The translations under genes were made by a program, and so were the position numbers. From an uncultured Parasutterella sp. (lineage in GTDB: Bacteria; Pseudomonadota; Gammaproteobacteria; Burkholderiales; Burkholderiaceae_F), in the NCBI GenBank assembly GCA_900766055.1, contig CAAFTZ010000148.1:1-10184 (forward strand): 10,184 nt of DNA. Reading direction: 5' to 3'. Under the pieces are notes generated by a model. It had not been told where the DNA came from, searched no databases, and saw only the letters and a program-made list of their open reading frames with translations. Positions within the stretch are counted from its first letter, which is position 1; the number at the start of each line of letters is the position of its first letter. Below, piece after piece: positions 1 to 6,865 of the stretch.

Positions 1-109
1 CCTTCTCATTCTTTAAAAATAATATTTAAAAACAAATAATTAAGTTAAAAATCTAATCCGTAAGGTCTAGGCATTTTCCCTAATGTGGCGTGCAAACTGA
101 ACTTTTCAC

Positions 110-170
110 TTGTTTACAAAAACAAATCGGCGGATTATTCCGTTTGTTTCAGATGGAAACAATTTGTAAA
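110..170. repeat. Nested inverted repeats in the dcuB leader
   Basis: Two inverted repeats are nested in the AT-rich leader before dcuB. The outer arms are TTTACAAA (113-120) and TTTGTAAA (163-170). The inner arms are AAACAAA-t-CGG (120-130) and CCGTTTGTTT (140-149) around a 9-base loop, with one bulged T. A weak sigma70-like pair, TTGTTT (110-115) and GATTAT (133-138) with 17-base spacing, lies inside the structure. The arrangement could be an operator for a dimeric regulator or an mRNA leader hairpin. It does not match the FNR (TTGAT-N4-ATCAA), CRP or NarL-heptamer consensus, so no regulator is named. The remaining leader (1-109) is very AT-rich, and I see no gene in it. Confidence 0.45.
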
Positions 171-205
171 AAGATCTCTGAAAGTTTAGACAGGAGAAAT
201 TCGCC

Positions 206-1567
206 ATGAGTATTTATTTCTGGTTCCAATTTGCCCTGCTGATTGCATTCCTCTTCATCTCCGCTCCGCGCGGCGGTATGTTCCTGGGTTTGTTCTCCGG
301 CATCGGTTTGATTGTGATTATGTTCGGTCCGAAACCTTGGTTAGGTCTTCCTCCGGGTAAACCGCCGGTCGACGTTATTCTGACCATTATCGCCGTGGTG
401 GCAGCAGGTTCTACACTGCAGGCTTCCGGCGGCTTGGACTGCATGCTTCAGATCGCTGAAAAGATTCTGAGAAAACGTCCTAAAGTTGTGACCTTCCTCG
501 CTCCGCTTTGCACCTTCACACTGACGATCCTCTGCGGTACAGGCCATACGGTTTATACACTCCTCCCTATTATTTATGACGTCGCAATCAAGACCGGTAT
601 TCGTCCGGAACGTCCGATGGCAGCTTCCTCTATCGCTGCTCAGATGGGTGTGATCTGCTCTCCGGTGTCCGTCGCCTGCGTTTCTATGGTCGCTTTGATC
701 GCCGGCCATCCGATGGCAAACGGTACTGAAGTCGGCCTGGTTGAACTCTGCAGTTTGACCATTCCTGCCGGTTTGATCGGTTTGCTCGTCATGGCTACAT
801 ACTCCAACTTCCGCGGCAAAGATCTCGACAAAGACCCGCAGTTCCAGGCTCTGATCGCTGATCCGGAAGCCAAGCGCTATGTTTACGGCGATTCCATGAC
901 TCTCCTCGGCAAGAAGCTTCCTTCCAGACAGTGGACAGCTATGTGGATCTTCCTCGCTGTTGTTCTCGTCGTTGCTCTGCTTGGTGCCTTCTCTGAACTC
1001 CGTCCGATGGTCGGCAAGAAACCTCTCTCCATGACTCTGGTTATTCAGATGTTCATGCTCTGCGCCGGCGCTCTCATTTGCATGATCACAAAGACTCCTC
1101 CGAAGTCCGTCGGCGGTACCTCTGTGTTCCGTTCCGGTATGGTTGCTGTGGTCTGTGTGTTCGGCGTTGCATGGCTCTCCGATACGATCTTCAAGGCTCA
1201 CCTCAATGAACTGAAAGAAGTCCTCGTTGAATACGTCAAGCTCTATCCGTGGGCATACGCAGTCGTTCTCCTGTTGGTTTCCAAGCTCGTTAACTCTCAG
1301 GCTGCTGCTATCGCCATCGTGGTTCCGGTTGCCATCAGCATCGGTACTCCGACTGGTGTGGTTGTCGGCTGCTGCTCTGCTTGCTATGGCTACTACATCA
1401 TCCCGACATATCCTTCTGACTTGGCTTCCATCGAGTTCGACCGTTCCGGAACAACTCATATTGGGAAGTTCGTGATCAACCACTCCTTCATCCTTCCTGG
1501 CTTGATCGGTGTGATCACCGCCACGATCTGCGGTTACTTTATGGCGATCGCTCGCGGCTGGATCTAA
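206..1567 (+). CDS. dcuB: Anaerobic C4-dicarboxylate antiporter, DcuA/DcuB family (DcuB-like)
   Basis: This is a 453-residue inner-membrane transporter of the Dcu family. Known members exchange fumarate, malate or aspartate for succinate during anaerobic growth and so feed fumarate respiration. The protein is hydrophobic throughout, with about 10-12 likely membrane segments. It carries family blocks that are easy to recognise: PPGKPPVDV at 49-57, LQASGGLD at 71-78, and CGTGHTVYTLLPIIYDVAIK at 110-129 followed by IRPERPMAASS. Near the end it has RSGTTHIGKFVINHSFILPG, which is closer to DcuB than to DcuA as I remember them. Length fits the family (about 430-450), so the gene appears intact. The ATG at 206 has AGGAG at 192-196, 9 bases upstream. 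It stands alone, bounded by the leader repeats and a terminator, so it is probably monocistronic. The DcuB rather than DcuA assignment is less certain than the family. Confidence 0.88.
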   Translation: MSIYFWFQFALLIAFLFISAPRGGMFLGLFSGIGLIVIMFGPKPWLGLPPGKPPVDVILTIIAVVAAGSTLQASGGLDCMLQIAEKILRKRPKVVTFLAPLCTFTLTILCGTGHTVYTLLPIIYDVAIKTGIRPERPMAASSIAAQMGVICSPVSVACVSMVALIAGHPMANGTEVGLVELCSLTIPAGLIGLLVMATYSNFRGKDLDKDPQFQALIADPEAKRYVYGDSMTLLGKKLPSRQWTAMWIFLAVVLVVALLGAFSELRPMVGKKPLSMTLVIQMFMLCAGALICMITKTPPKSVGGTSVFRSGMVAVVCVFGVAWLSDTIFKAHLNELKEVLVEYVKLYPWAYAVVLLLVSKLVNSQAAAIAIVVPVAISIGTPTGVVVGCCSACYGYYIIPTYPSDLASIEFDRSGTTHIGKFVINHSFILPGLIGVITATICGYFMAIARGWI

Positions 1568-1609
1568 GAGAGAAGATTTAGTACTCTAGAAAAGCTCTGA
1601 TTTTTGAGT

Positions 1610-1648
1610 TGAGGGAAAACACCTAGTGTTTTCCCTCATTTTGTTTTA
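1610..1648 (+). terminator. Rho-independent terminator after dcuB
   Basis: A perfect 12-bp stem, GAGGGAAAACAC (1611-1622) with GTGTTTTCCCTC (1626-1637), closes on a 3-base loop (cta). It is extended by a T-A pair at 1610/1638. The T-rich run ATTTTGTTTT follows at once. The plus-strand tail is clearly U-rich, whereas the opposite strand lacks a good tail, so this ends dcuB transcription and separates it from the nap operon. Confidence 0.93.
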
Positions 1649-1663
1649 TGCTCATGGAGTACC

Positions 1664-1696
1664 CGCTTGAGCTTGTCGCTCAAGTGTTGGTAGATT
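1664..1696 (+). promoter_or_regulatory. Putative nap promoter with a palindromic operator
   Basis: Between the dcuB terminator and napD there is a perfect 7-bp inverted repeat, CTTGAGC (1666-1672) and GCTCAAG (1678-1684), with a 5-base spacer. It can be extended by a G.U and a C-G pair. TTGAGC at 1667-1672 could serve as a -35 (4/6), with TAGATT at 1691-1696 as a -10 (4/6) and 18-base spacing. This would place the start near 1703 and leave room for the napD ribosome site. A TATTAT at 1712-1717 looks better as a -10 but would put the start inside the Shine-Dalgarno sequence. The weak hexamers would suit an activator-dependent promoter. The palindrome has the wrong geometry for FNR. The promoter call is inference. 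Confidence 0.35.
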
Positions 1697-1731
1697 CTTA
1701 AAGGACACTCATATTATTTAAAGGAGTTGTT

Positions 1732-1992
1732 ATGAACTATTCCGGAGTGTTGGTTAGTGCCTTCCCCGGCCGTTATGACGAAATGCTCCGTGAACTCGAC
1801 ACCATAGAGGGTGTGGAAGTCCACCAACAGGACCCCGATCGTAATCGCTGCATCATCGTGATTGAAGCTCCGGATGTCACAGCGGAAGTTGACCTTTTTA
1901 AAGCCGTTTCAACTCTTTCTGGTGTTGCCGATGCGGCTCTTGTTGTTCACAACTTTGAGGAGGATGCAGTAGTTTGTTCCTCTAATACTTAA
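1732..1992 (+). CDS. napD: NapD, cytoplasmic chaperone for NapA maturation
   Basis: This is a small 86-residue protein with the size and pattern of NapD: a ferredoxin-like alpha/beta fold with YSGVLVSAFPGRYDE at the N-terminus and an IEGVEVHQQDPD strand-turn. In E. coli, NapD binds the twin-arginine signal peptide of NapA in the cytoplasm and holds back export until the molybdenum cofactor is loaded. There is no signal peptide or membrane segment, as expected. The ATG has AAGGAG at 1721-1726, 5 bases upstream. It is the first gene of the nap cluster and lies 36 bases before napA, whose product carries the expected Tat signal. Sequence conservation in NapD is low, so the call rests on both pattern and position. 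Confidence 0.88.
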   Translation: MNYSGVLVSAFPGRYDEMLRELDTIEGVEVHQQDPDRNRCIIVIEAPDVTAEVDLFKAVSTLSGVADAALVVHNFEEDAVVCSSNT

Positions 1993-2028
1993 GTTTTCCC
2001 CAATTAGATTTTTTGTTCAGGAGACAAT

Positions 2029-4794
2029 ATGACGATTAATAATCCCCAAGTTAAACGTCGTGATTTACTGAAAGCCGGAGTGGCTGCATCTGCAGCTATG
2101 ACGGTTGGTATACCTCTGAGTGAAGTTGCTAAAGCTGCGATTCAAAGCAGCGAAGGCGCTATCGTTTGGACGAAAGGCGTATGCCGTTTCTGCGGGACAG
2201 GCTGCGGGCTTCAGGTTGGCGTAAAGGACGGCCGTGTTGTTGCCACAAAAGGCGACCCAGATGCACCCGTTAACAGGGGCTTGAACTGTATTAAAGGTTA
2301 TTTCAATGCCAAGATTCTTTACGGAAAGGACCGCCTGACACAGCCTCTGATGCGCCGTACAAACGGAAAATTCGATAAGAACGGAAGGTTTGAAGCGGTG
2401 ACATGGGACGAGGCCCTCACCGAAATGGCGAATCAGTTCAAACGTGTTTACAAGGAAAAAGGACCGACAGGCGTTGCAATTCTGGGCAGCGGTCAGTACA
2501 CCATTCCGGAAGCTTATGCAGCCAGCAAACTCGTAAAAGCCGGTTGGCGTTCTAACAATATTGACCCGAATGCCCGTCTCTGTATGGCGAGCGCTGTGGT
2601 TGGTTTTTACCAGGTATTTGGTATCGACGAGCCGGCTAACAATTACTCCGACATTGAAAAATGCAACACAATGGTTTTGTGGGGCAATAACATGGCCGAG
2701 GCTCATCCGGTTCTTTGGTCTCGCGTTGCCGACCGCAAGCTGACGCACAAAGAGACGAAGATCATCAATCTTACGACCTATAAGAACATGAGTTCTAACA
2801 TGGCCGATGAAACGATCATCTTTGCTCCGAATGGTGACTTGGCTATCCTTAACTATATCCTGAGAGAAATAGTTCACCGTGACGCAATTGATCACGACTT
2901 TGTGAACAAGCACTGCATCTTCGCCGCAGGTGGAATGGATATCGGCTACGGTATGCGTCCTACCGACAAGTTTGCATTTCCGAAAGAAAAAGATATTCAG
3001 GCTAAACAGAACGCCATCATCCTGAGCAAGGAAGAAGCCATCGCTCAGAGCCGTCCTGAATTAGCCGGCAAAGAAGTCAAACAGACTCAGCAGGGCGGCA
3101 AAGCCGGTGCTCACTGGAGCATCTCGTTTGAAGACTTCAAAAAAGGCGTTGAACCCTACACCTTGGACTTCACGGCACAAATCGCTAAGGGTGACCCTGA
3201 CGAAAGCCTGGAAGACTTCAAGAAGAAACTTAAGAACCTTGCCGACATTTACATCGACAAGAAGAACGACATCCTCAGCTTCTGGTGCATGGGCTTTAAC
3301 CAGCATCAGAGAGGCGTTTGGGTCAATGAACTGATCTACTCCGTCCATCTCCTTCTTGCTAAACACGCTCGTCCGGGCAACGGTGCCTTCTCCTTGACCG
3401 GTCAGCCTTCCGCTTGCGGTTCTGCTCGTGAAGTCGGTACTTTCTGCCACCGTCTGCCGTCCGACCTGCTGGTTGCTCAGAAACCGGCTCGTGTGAAGAG
3501 TGAAAAGATTTGGGGTGTCCCTGAAAAGACGATTAACCCGAAGGTTGGCCGTGCTTACATGGAAATCCTCCGCGGTATGGAAGACAATTCTGTTAACTTC
3601 GTTTGGACACAGGTTGTCAACCCCTTCCAGGCTGCACCGAACTCCAATCACTGGCTTAAGGCAGCTCGCCATCCCGAAAACTTCGTTGTGGTTGCCGATG
3701 CCTATCCGACATTCTCCTGCCAGTACGCCGACTTGATTCTGCCGGCTGCCATGATCTTCGAAAAATGGGGTCTCTACGGCAACGCCGAACGTCGTACACA
3801 AGGCTGGCAGCAGATGGCCAATCCTCCCGGAGAAGCTCGTACCGATCTGTGGATGATGATGGAATTTGCAAAACGCCTGCAGGTTAAAGACTGTTGGGGC
3901 GAACAGCCGGTTCCGGGCCTCAAGGTTGACGGCTACACTGACGGTAAACTGCCGAGCGTTCTCGACGAAGCCGAGAAGATGGGCATCAAACCCGACATGA
4001 CGCTCTATGACGTTCTCTTTGCACGTCCTGATAACCTGAAGGTGGCTTGGCCTGATCCTGACCTCGTCAGTAAGATCAACAGCACAACCGCTCCGGGCAA
4101 CCTGAACTGGTTCCCTGAAAAGGCCCTGTTCAACGAATATCGTAAGTTCACATTGGGCGACGGCCATGACCTGGCTGACTTCACAACCTATATGAACTCC
4201 GAAACACGCGGTTTGATTTGGCCGGTTGTCAACGGTAAAGAAACCCTCTACCGCTTCAATCAGGACTATGACCCGTATGTCAAGGAAGGCGGTTACGCTT
4301 TCTACGGTAAGCTCTTCAAGGCAATCCCGACCGGCAACTTGTTCGGTGTCACGGATCCGAAACCGGTTCCGCTGCCCAACAAGGCTAAGATCTTCTTCCG
4401 TCCGTACGCTGCTCCTGTTGAACAGCCGGATAAGGAATATGACCTGTGGCTCTGCACCGGCCGTATCCTTGAACATTGGCATACCGGCAGTATGACCATG
4501 AGAGTGCCTGAACTTGAACGTGCTCAGGCGAACTCCTTCTTGTACATGAATCCGAAGGATGCTGAAAAACGCGGCCTGAAGAACGGTGACGTCGCAGTTT
4601 GCGAAAGCCGCCGCGGTCAGGTCAAGGCGATTGTTCAGACCAACCAGCGTAACTTCATGCCGAGAGGAATGACATGGCTGGCCTTCTTCGATAGAAAAGT
4701 TCAGACCAACCAGGTCGTTATTGACGCGACAGACCCGATTTCCGAAGAACCGGATTTCAAGAAATCTGCCGTCAAGGTCTATAAGGCTCAGTAA
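2029..4794 (+). CDS. napA: NapA, periplasmic nitrate reductase catalytic subunit (long form)
   Basis: This is a 921-residue molybdoenzyme that reduces nitrate to nitrite in the periplasm. A Tat signal (KRRDLLKAG, residues 9-17) starts the protein. The [4Fe-4S] ligands are C52, C55, C59 and C87 (motif CRFCGTGC, then LNCIKG), with K89 as the conserved lysine between the cluster and the pterin. C185 in NARLCMASA is the predicted molybdenum ligand, which marks NapA/formate-dehydrogenase-type enzymes rather than NarG. Later blocks such as GQPSACGSAREVGTFCHRLP and the C-terminal molybdopterin-binding domain (LWLCTGRILEHWHTGSMTMR) fit NapA. At 921 residues it is about 90 longer than E. coli NapA (828) and like Campylobacter/Wolinella NapA. 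The extra sequence seems to lie around residues 305-400 and 680-790. AGGAG at 2019-2023, 5 bases before the ATG, supports the start. Electrons should arrive from NapB. Confidence 0.97.
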   Translation: MTINNPQVKRRDLLKAGVAASAAMTVGIPLSEVAKAAIQSSEGAIVWTKGVCRFCGTGCGLQVGVKDGRVVATKGDPDAPVNRGLNCIKGYFNAKILYGKDRLTQPLMRRTNGKFDKNGRFEAVTWDEALTEMANQFKRVYKEKGPTGVAILGSGQYTIPEAYAASKLVKAGWRSNNIDPNARLCMASAVVGFYQVFGIDEPANNYSDIEKCNTMVLWGNNMAEAHPVLWSRVADRKLTHKETKIINLTTYKNMSSNMADETIIFAPNGDLAILNYILREIVHRDAIDHDFVNKHCIFAAGGMDIGYGMRPTDKFAFPKEKDIQAKQNAIILSKEEAIAQSRPELAGKEVKQTQQGGKAGAHWSISFEDFKKGVEPYTLDFTAQIAKGDPDESLEDFKKKLKNLADIYIDKKNDILSFWCMGFNQHQRGVWVNELIYSVHLLLAKHARPGNGAFSLTGQPSACGSAREVGTFCHRLPSDLLVAQKPARVKSEKIWGVPEKTINPKVGRAYMEILRGMEDNSVNFVWTQVVNPFQAAPNSNHWLKAARHPENFVVVADAYPTFSCQYADLILPAAMIFEKWGLYGNAERRTQGWQQMANPPGEARTDLWMMMEFAKRLQVKDCWGEQPVPGLKVDGYTDGKLPSVLDEAEKMGIKPDMTLYDVLFARPDNLKVAWPDPDLVSKINSTTAPGNLNWFPEKALFNEYRKFTLGDGHDLADFTTYMNSETRGLIWPVVNGKETLYRFNQDYDPYVKEGGYAFYGKLFKAIPTGNLFGVTDPKPVPLPNKAKIFFRPYAAPVEQPDKEYDLWLCTGRILEHWHTGSMTMRVPELERAQANSFLYMNPKDAEKRGLKNGDVAVCESRRGQVKAIVQTNQRNFMPRGMTWLAFFDRKVQTNQVVIDATDPISEEPDFKKSAVKVYKAQ

Positions 4795-4804
4795 CTTTTG
4801 AACG

Positions 4805-4834
4805 GGAGGGCCGGGACGGCCCTCCGTATCCTCC
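4805..4834 (+). promoter_or_regulatory. Intercistronic hairpin in place of a normal napG ribosome site
   Basis: Ten bases after the napA stop there is a perfect, GC-rich 8-bp hairpin: GGAGGGCC (4805-4812), loop gggac, GGCCCTCC (4818-4825). It has no U-tract, so it is not a classical terminator. The only Shine-Dalgarno-like sequence near napG, GGAGGG, is buried in the 5' arm and lies 24 bases from the ATG. The bases directly before the ATG read CCTCC (4830-4834), a second copy of the anti-SD-like sequence that could also pair with GGAGG. Possible roles are mRNA stabilisation or processing after napA, or lowering napG translation relative to napA. The structure is seen; the role is inferred. 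Confidence 0.55.
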
Positions 4835-5593
4835 ATGACGAATCAAACCCGAAGAGACGTTTTAAAGAAAGGTTTGCAAGTCGCTGCCGTCGGCGTGGGC
4901 GCCGGTCTGATTTGGGATTTATTCCTGCAGAAGTCCGCCAAAGCCCAGGGGTTTGTTCCCCGACCGCCCGGAGCACTGCCTCCTGATCAGTTTGAAACCG
5001 CCTGTTCCAAATGCGGACTGTGTGTGGAAGCATGTCCTTACGACACGCTGAAACTGGCCCGTTTCAACGATATCGCCGCCCCTGGAACACCGTTCTTTAC
5101 GCCGCGTGATATTCCCTGCTACATGTGCAGAGACATTCCCTGCGTGAAAGCCTGTCCGAGCGGAGCGCTGTCGCACGAATTAACTGACATTACCGAGGCA
5201 AAGATGGGTGTGGCCGCAATCGACCACTACACATGCTTGTCCTGGCAAGGTCTGCGCTGCGAAATCTGCTATCGCGACTGTCCTGAACAAAACAAGGCGA
5301 TCGTGATCGTGAGCCAGCCGCGTCAGATCAGTAACCATGCGATGTTCGTACCGGAAATTCATCCCGATAAGTGCACCGGATGCGGTTTGTGCGTGCATAG
5401 CTGCCCGACCGATAAACCTTCCATCAACATTGTTGATCCGGATGCGTTCCTCGGTAAGATCGGCGACCACTATCGTTTGGGCTGGAAAGAAAAACTCGAT
5501 GCTCGAGCTGTGCCCGATGCACCGATGACGAGTAAAGACGGGAAGCCGCTTCCTCCGGGAGGCCTCGACTTCCTGAATTCGGAGCTGCCATGA
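4835..5593 (+). CDS. napG: NapG, periplasmic iron-sulfur (ferredoxin-type) protein of the NapGH quinol dehydrogenase
   Basis: This is a 252-residue electron-transfer protein with four predicted [4Fe-4S] clusters: C57-C60-C63-C67P, C95-C98-C103-C107P, C134 with C142-C145-C149P, and C180-C183-C186-C190P. A Tat signal (TRRDVLKKG at 5-13, then a hydrophobic stretch and KSAKAQG) exports or anchors it on the periplasmic side. In characterised Nap systems NapG works with membrane-bound NapH to carry electrons from menaquinol or ubiquinol towards NapB and NapA. Length is close to the family (about 230-260). The ATG at 4835 is chosen because it places the twin arginines correctly and an in-frame TGA lies at 4799-4801. 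It has no usable Shine-Dalgarno sequence and follows a hairpin. The 3' end overlaps napH by four bases (ATGA), so the two are probably translationally coupled. Confidence 0.95.
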   Translation: MTNQTRRDVLKKGLQVAAVGVGAGLIWDLFLQKSAKAQGFVPRPPGALPPDQFETACSKCGLCVEACPYDTLKLARFNDIAAPGTPFFTPRDIPCYMCRDIPCVKACPSGALSHELTDITEAKMGVAAIDHYTCLSWQGLRCEICYRDCPEQNKAIVIVSQPRQISNHAMFVPEIHPDKCTGCGLCVHSCPTDKPSINIVDPDAFLGKIGDHYRLGWKEKLDARAVPDAPMTSKDGKPLPPGGLDFLNSELP

Positions 5594-6477
5594 TGGAAAA
5601 CAAAAAAGTAATTCGTCATCTGGACGCGCCCCGTACGTTCGGAGAATGGCTGCATCGCTATCGTTTTACGATTGCGCGCCGTTTTGTTCAGTTCTGCATT
5701 CTGCTCGCCTTCATCGGGACATTCCGCTTCGGCTGGAAAGTCCTCGGTCATCCGATTCTTGCAGGTGATCTTTCTTCTTCTCGAATCTTTGATACCGTTC
5801 CGCTGGCTGATCCGTTTGCCGCTCTGCAGCGCTTGGTCGCTCAGTATTGGCTTTCACCGGAATCCATGATCGGAGCCGGAATCATCCTTGCCGTCTACTG
5901 GGTTGTAAGCGGCAGATCGTTCTGCTCCTGGGTGTGCCCGATGAACTTGGTGACGGACTTTGCCTTCTGGTGCCGTAAGAAGTTAGGCATCAACACGAAC
6001 GTTCTGTCTCTGTCTTCCGGTACGCGTTATGTGCTTCTGGCGATTGCTCTGATTCTGTCTATTGTGACGGGAACGGCAGCTTTTGAAGCCATTAGCCCGC
6101 AAGGCATTCTGTGGCGTGAGATCGTTTACGGAGGATTCTTAGGTCTGTTGAGTGCTGTCTTCGGAATCTTTGCGCTTGACCTTGCCGTGACTAAACGCGG
6201 CTGGTGTGGCCATCTCTGTCCTTTAGGCGCCTTCTGGGCGTTGTGGGGAAAGATCGGTCTGACCAAAGTCAAGTTTGACAATGATACGTGCACCCGCTGC
6301 GGCGACTGCATCAAAGTCTGTCCCGAACCGCAAGTGATTAACTTCAAGAAAGCGGCGGAAGTCGGTATGTACGCTTCCGGAGAATGTACGAACTGCGGTA
6401 AATGCGTGAGCATTTGCCCAGAAAACAGCCTTAAGTTCGGAATTCGCCCGATTAAAGATTCAAAGAAAACTCAATAG
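5590..6477 (+). CDS. napH: NapH, membrane iron-sulfur quinol dehydrogenase subunit
   Basis: This is a 295-residue membrane protein matching NapH. It has four likely transmembrane segments (about 33-49, 93-107, 145-165 and 178-198). Two CxxxCP motifs, C112-C116P (FCSWVCP) and C206-C210P (WCGHLCP), are features of the NapH/NosR/RdxA family and matter for quinol oxidation or partner contact. Two C-terminal [4Fe-4S] motifs follow (C234-C237-C240-C244P and C266-C269-C272-C276P), probably on the cytoplasmic side. It would oxidise menaquinol and hand electrons to NapG. The start is ATG 5590, overlapping the napG stop as ATGA. A second ATG directly follows at 5593 and could be used instead. The stop codon TAG forms part of the Shine-Dalgarno sequence of napB, so the tail of the operon is tightly packed. 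Confidence 0.95.
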   Translation: MMENKKVIRHLDAPRTFGEWLHRYRFTIARRFVQFCILLAFIGTFRFGWKVLGHPILAGDLSSSRIFDTVPLADPFAALQRLVAQYWLSPESMIGAGIILAVYWVVSGRSFCSWVCPMNLVTDFAFWCRKKLGINTNVLSLSSGTRYVLLAIALILSIVTGTAAFEAISPQGILWREIVYGGFLGLLSAVFGIFALDLAVTKRGWCGHLCPLGAFWALWGKIGLTKVKFDNDTCTRCGDCIKVCPEPQVINFKKAAEVGMYASGECTNCGKCVSICPENSLKFGIRPIKDSKKTQ

Positions 6478-6485
6478 GAGTTCAT

Positions 6486-6797
6486 ATGAAAAAATTATTC
6501 ATGCTTTCTCTTGCTGCACTAGTCTTTGCCCCTGCCGTGTATGCACAGCAGCCTGCTCAGTCCTCTGAGCTCGCCAAGTTTGCTCCCCCGATGATTCCGC
6601 ATCCGATCGCAGCCTACATTCCGATTACTCCGGAAAAGAATGTCTGCGTGATGTGCCACGTCCCCGGCGAACCGGGCATGAAAGTAGCCAAAGGCTCTCC
6701 CACACCGCTGCCTCCCAGCCATGTGAGCGACGGTAAGGTCAATCCCAACCGCTACGAATGCCTGCTCTGCCACGCTGAAGTTCTGCCGCAAAAATAA
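6486..6797 (+). CDS. napB: NapB, diheme cytochrome c subunit of periplasmic nitrate reductase (short form)
   Basis: This 103-residue periplasmic cytochrome passes electrons to NapA. A Sec signal peptide (MKKLFMLSLAALVFAPAVYA, likely cut before Q21) is followed by the NapB pattern: PPMIPHPIAAYIP, heme motif CVMCH (54-58), LPPSHVSDGKV, and heme motif CLLCH (92-96) after NRYE. H58 and H96 are the proximal ligands. H39 and H79 sit where the distal ligands of bis-His NapB hemes are expected. The protein is clearly shorter than usual (about 140-175 residues): the region before IPH is trimmed and the chain ends 7 residues after the second heme. All four ligand positions remain, so it looks functional rather than broken. 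TAGGAG at 6475-6480, overlapping the napH stop, gives the ATG a good ribosome site. Confidence 0.92.
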   Translation: MKKLFMLSLAALVFAPAVYAQQPAQSSELAKFAPPMIPHPIAAYIPITPEKNVCVMCHVPGEPGMKVAKGSPTPLPPSHVSDGKVNPNRYECLLCHAEVLPQK

Positions 6798-6812
6798 AGC
6801 GCAGAGCCACAC

Positions 6813-6853
6813 AAAAAAGCGCACTTCCGAATTTCCGGTCGTGCGCTTTTTTT
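6813..6853. terminator. Bidirectional terminator between nap and the two-component operon
   Basis: A perfect 12-bp stem, AAAAAAGCGCAC (6813-6824) with GTGCGCTTTTTT (6841-6852), closes a 16-base loop. Both strands end in a T-run after the GC-rich stem core: seven Ts on plus, and TTTTTTGTGT on minus. It lies 15 bases after the napB stop and 12 bases after the stop of the convergent response regulator gene, so it can serve both transcripts. Confidence 0.93.
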
Positions 6854-6865
6854 GTATTGGCAGAA

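Noticed and set aside
1..205. FNR box (TTGAT-N4-ATCAA) or NarL heptamers upstream of dcuB
   Set aside because: I looked on both strands. TTGTTTACAAAAACAA has arms in the wrong spacing and sequence for FNR, and no heptamer matches acceptably.
341..1483. 380-codon open frame on the minus strand opposite dcuB
   Set aside because: The translation is rich in His, Asn, Asp, Glu and Arg with no fold-like pattern. It lies wholly within the conserved dcuB coding region.
1712..1717. TATTAT as the -10 of the nap promoter
   Set aside because: The start would fall on the napD Shine-Dalgarno sequence (1721-1726), and no -35 is found at the right distance.
2065..2913. 282-codon open frame opposite the 5' part of napA
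   Set aside because: It is antisense to the conserved Fe-S and Mo-binding region of napA, with no start context and no recognisable domain.
4805..4825. Terminator between napA and napG
   Set aside because: The stem is strong but is followed by GTATCCTCC rather than a U-tract, and napG, napH and napB need readthrough from napA, so it is reported as an intercistronic structure instead.
3061..4836. Long (591-codon) open frame on the minus strand opposite napA
   Set aside because: It is a shadow of napA: the minus frame is open because of napA codon use. The translation shows no recognisable motif and no ribosome site, and napA on the plus strand is unmistakable.
4798..4986. Small plus-strand frame across the napA-napG junction
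   Set aside because: It overlaps the Tat signal region of napG in another frame, is arginine-rich without pattern, and has no ribosome site.
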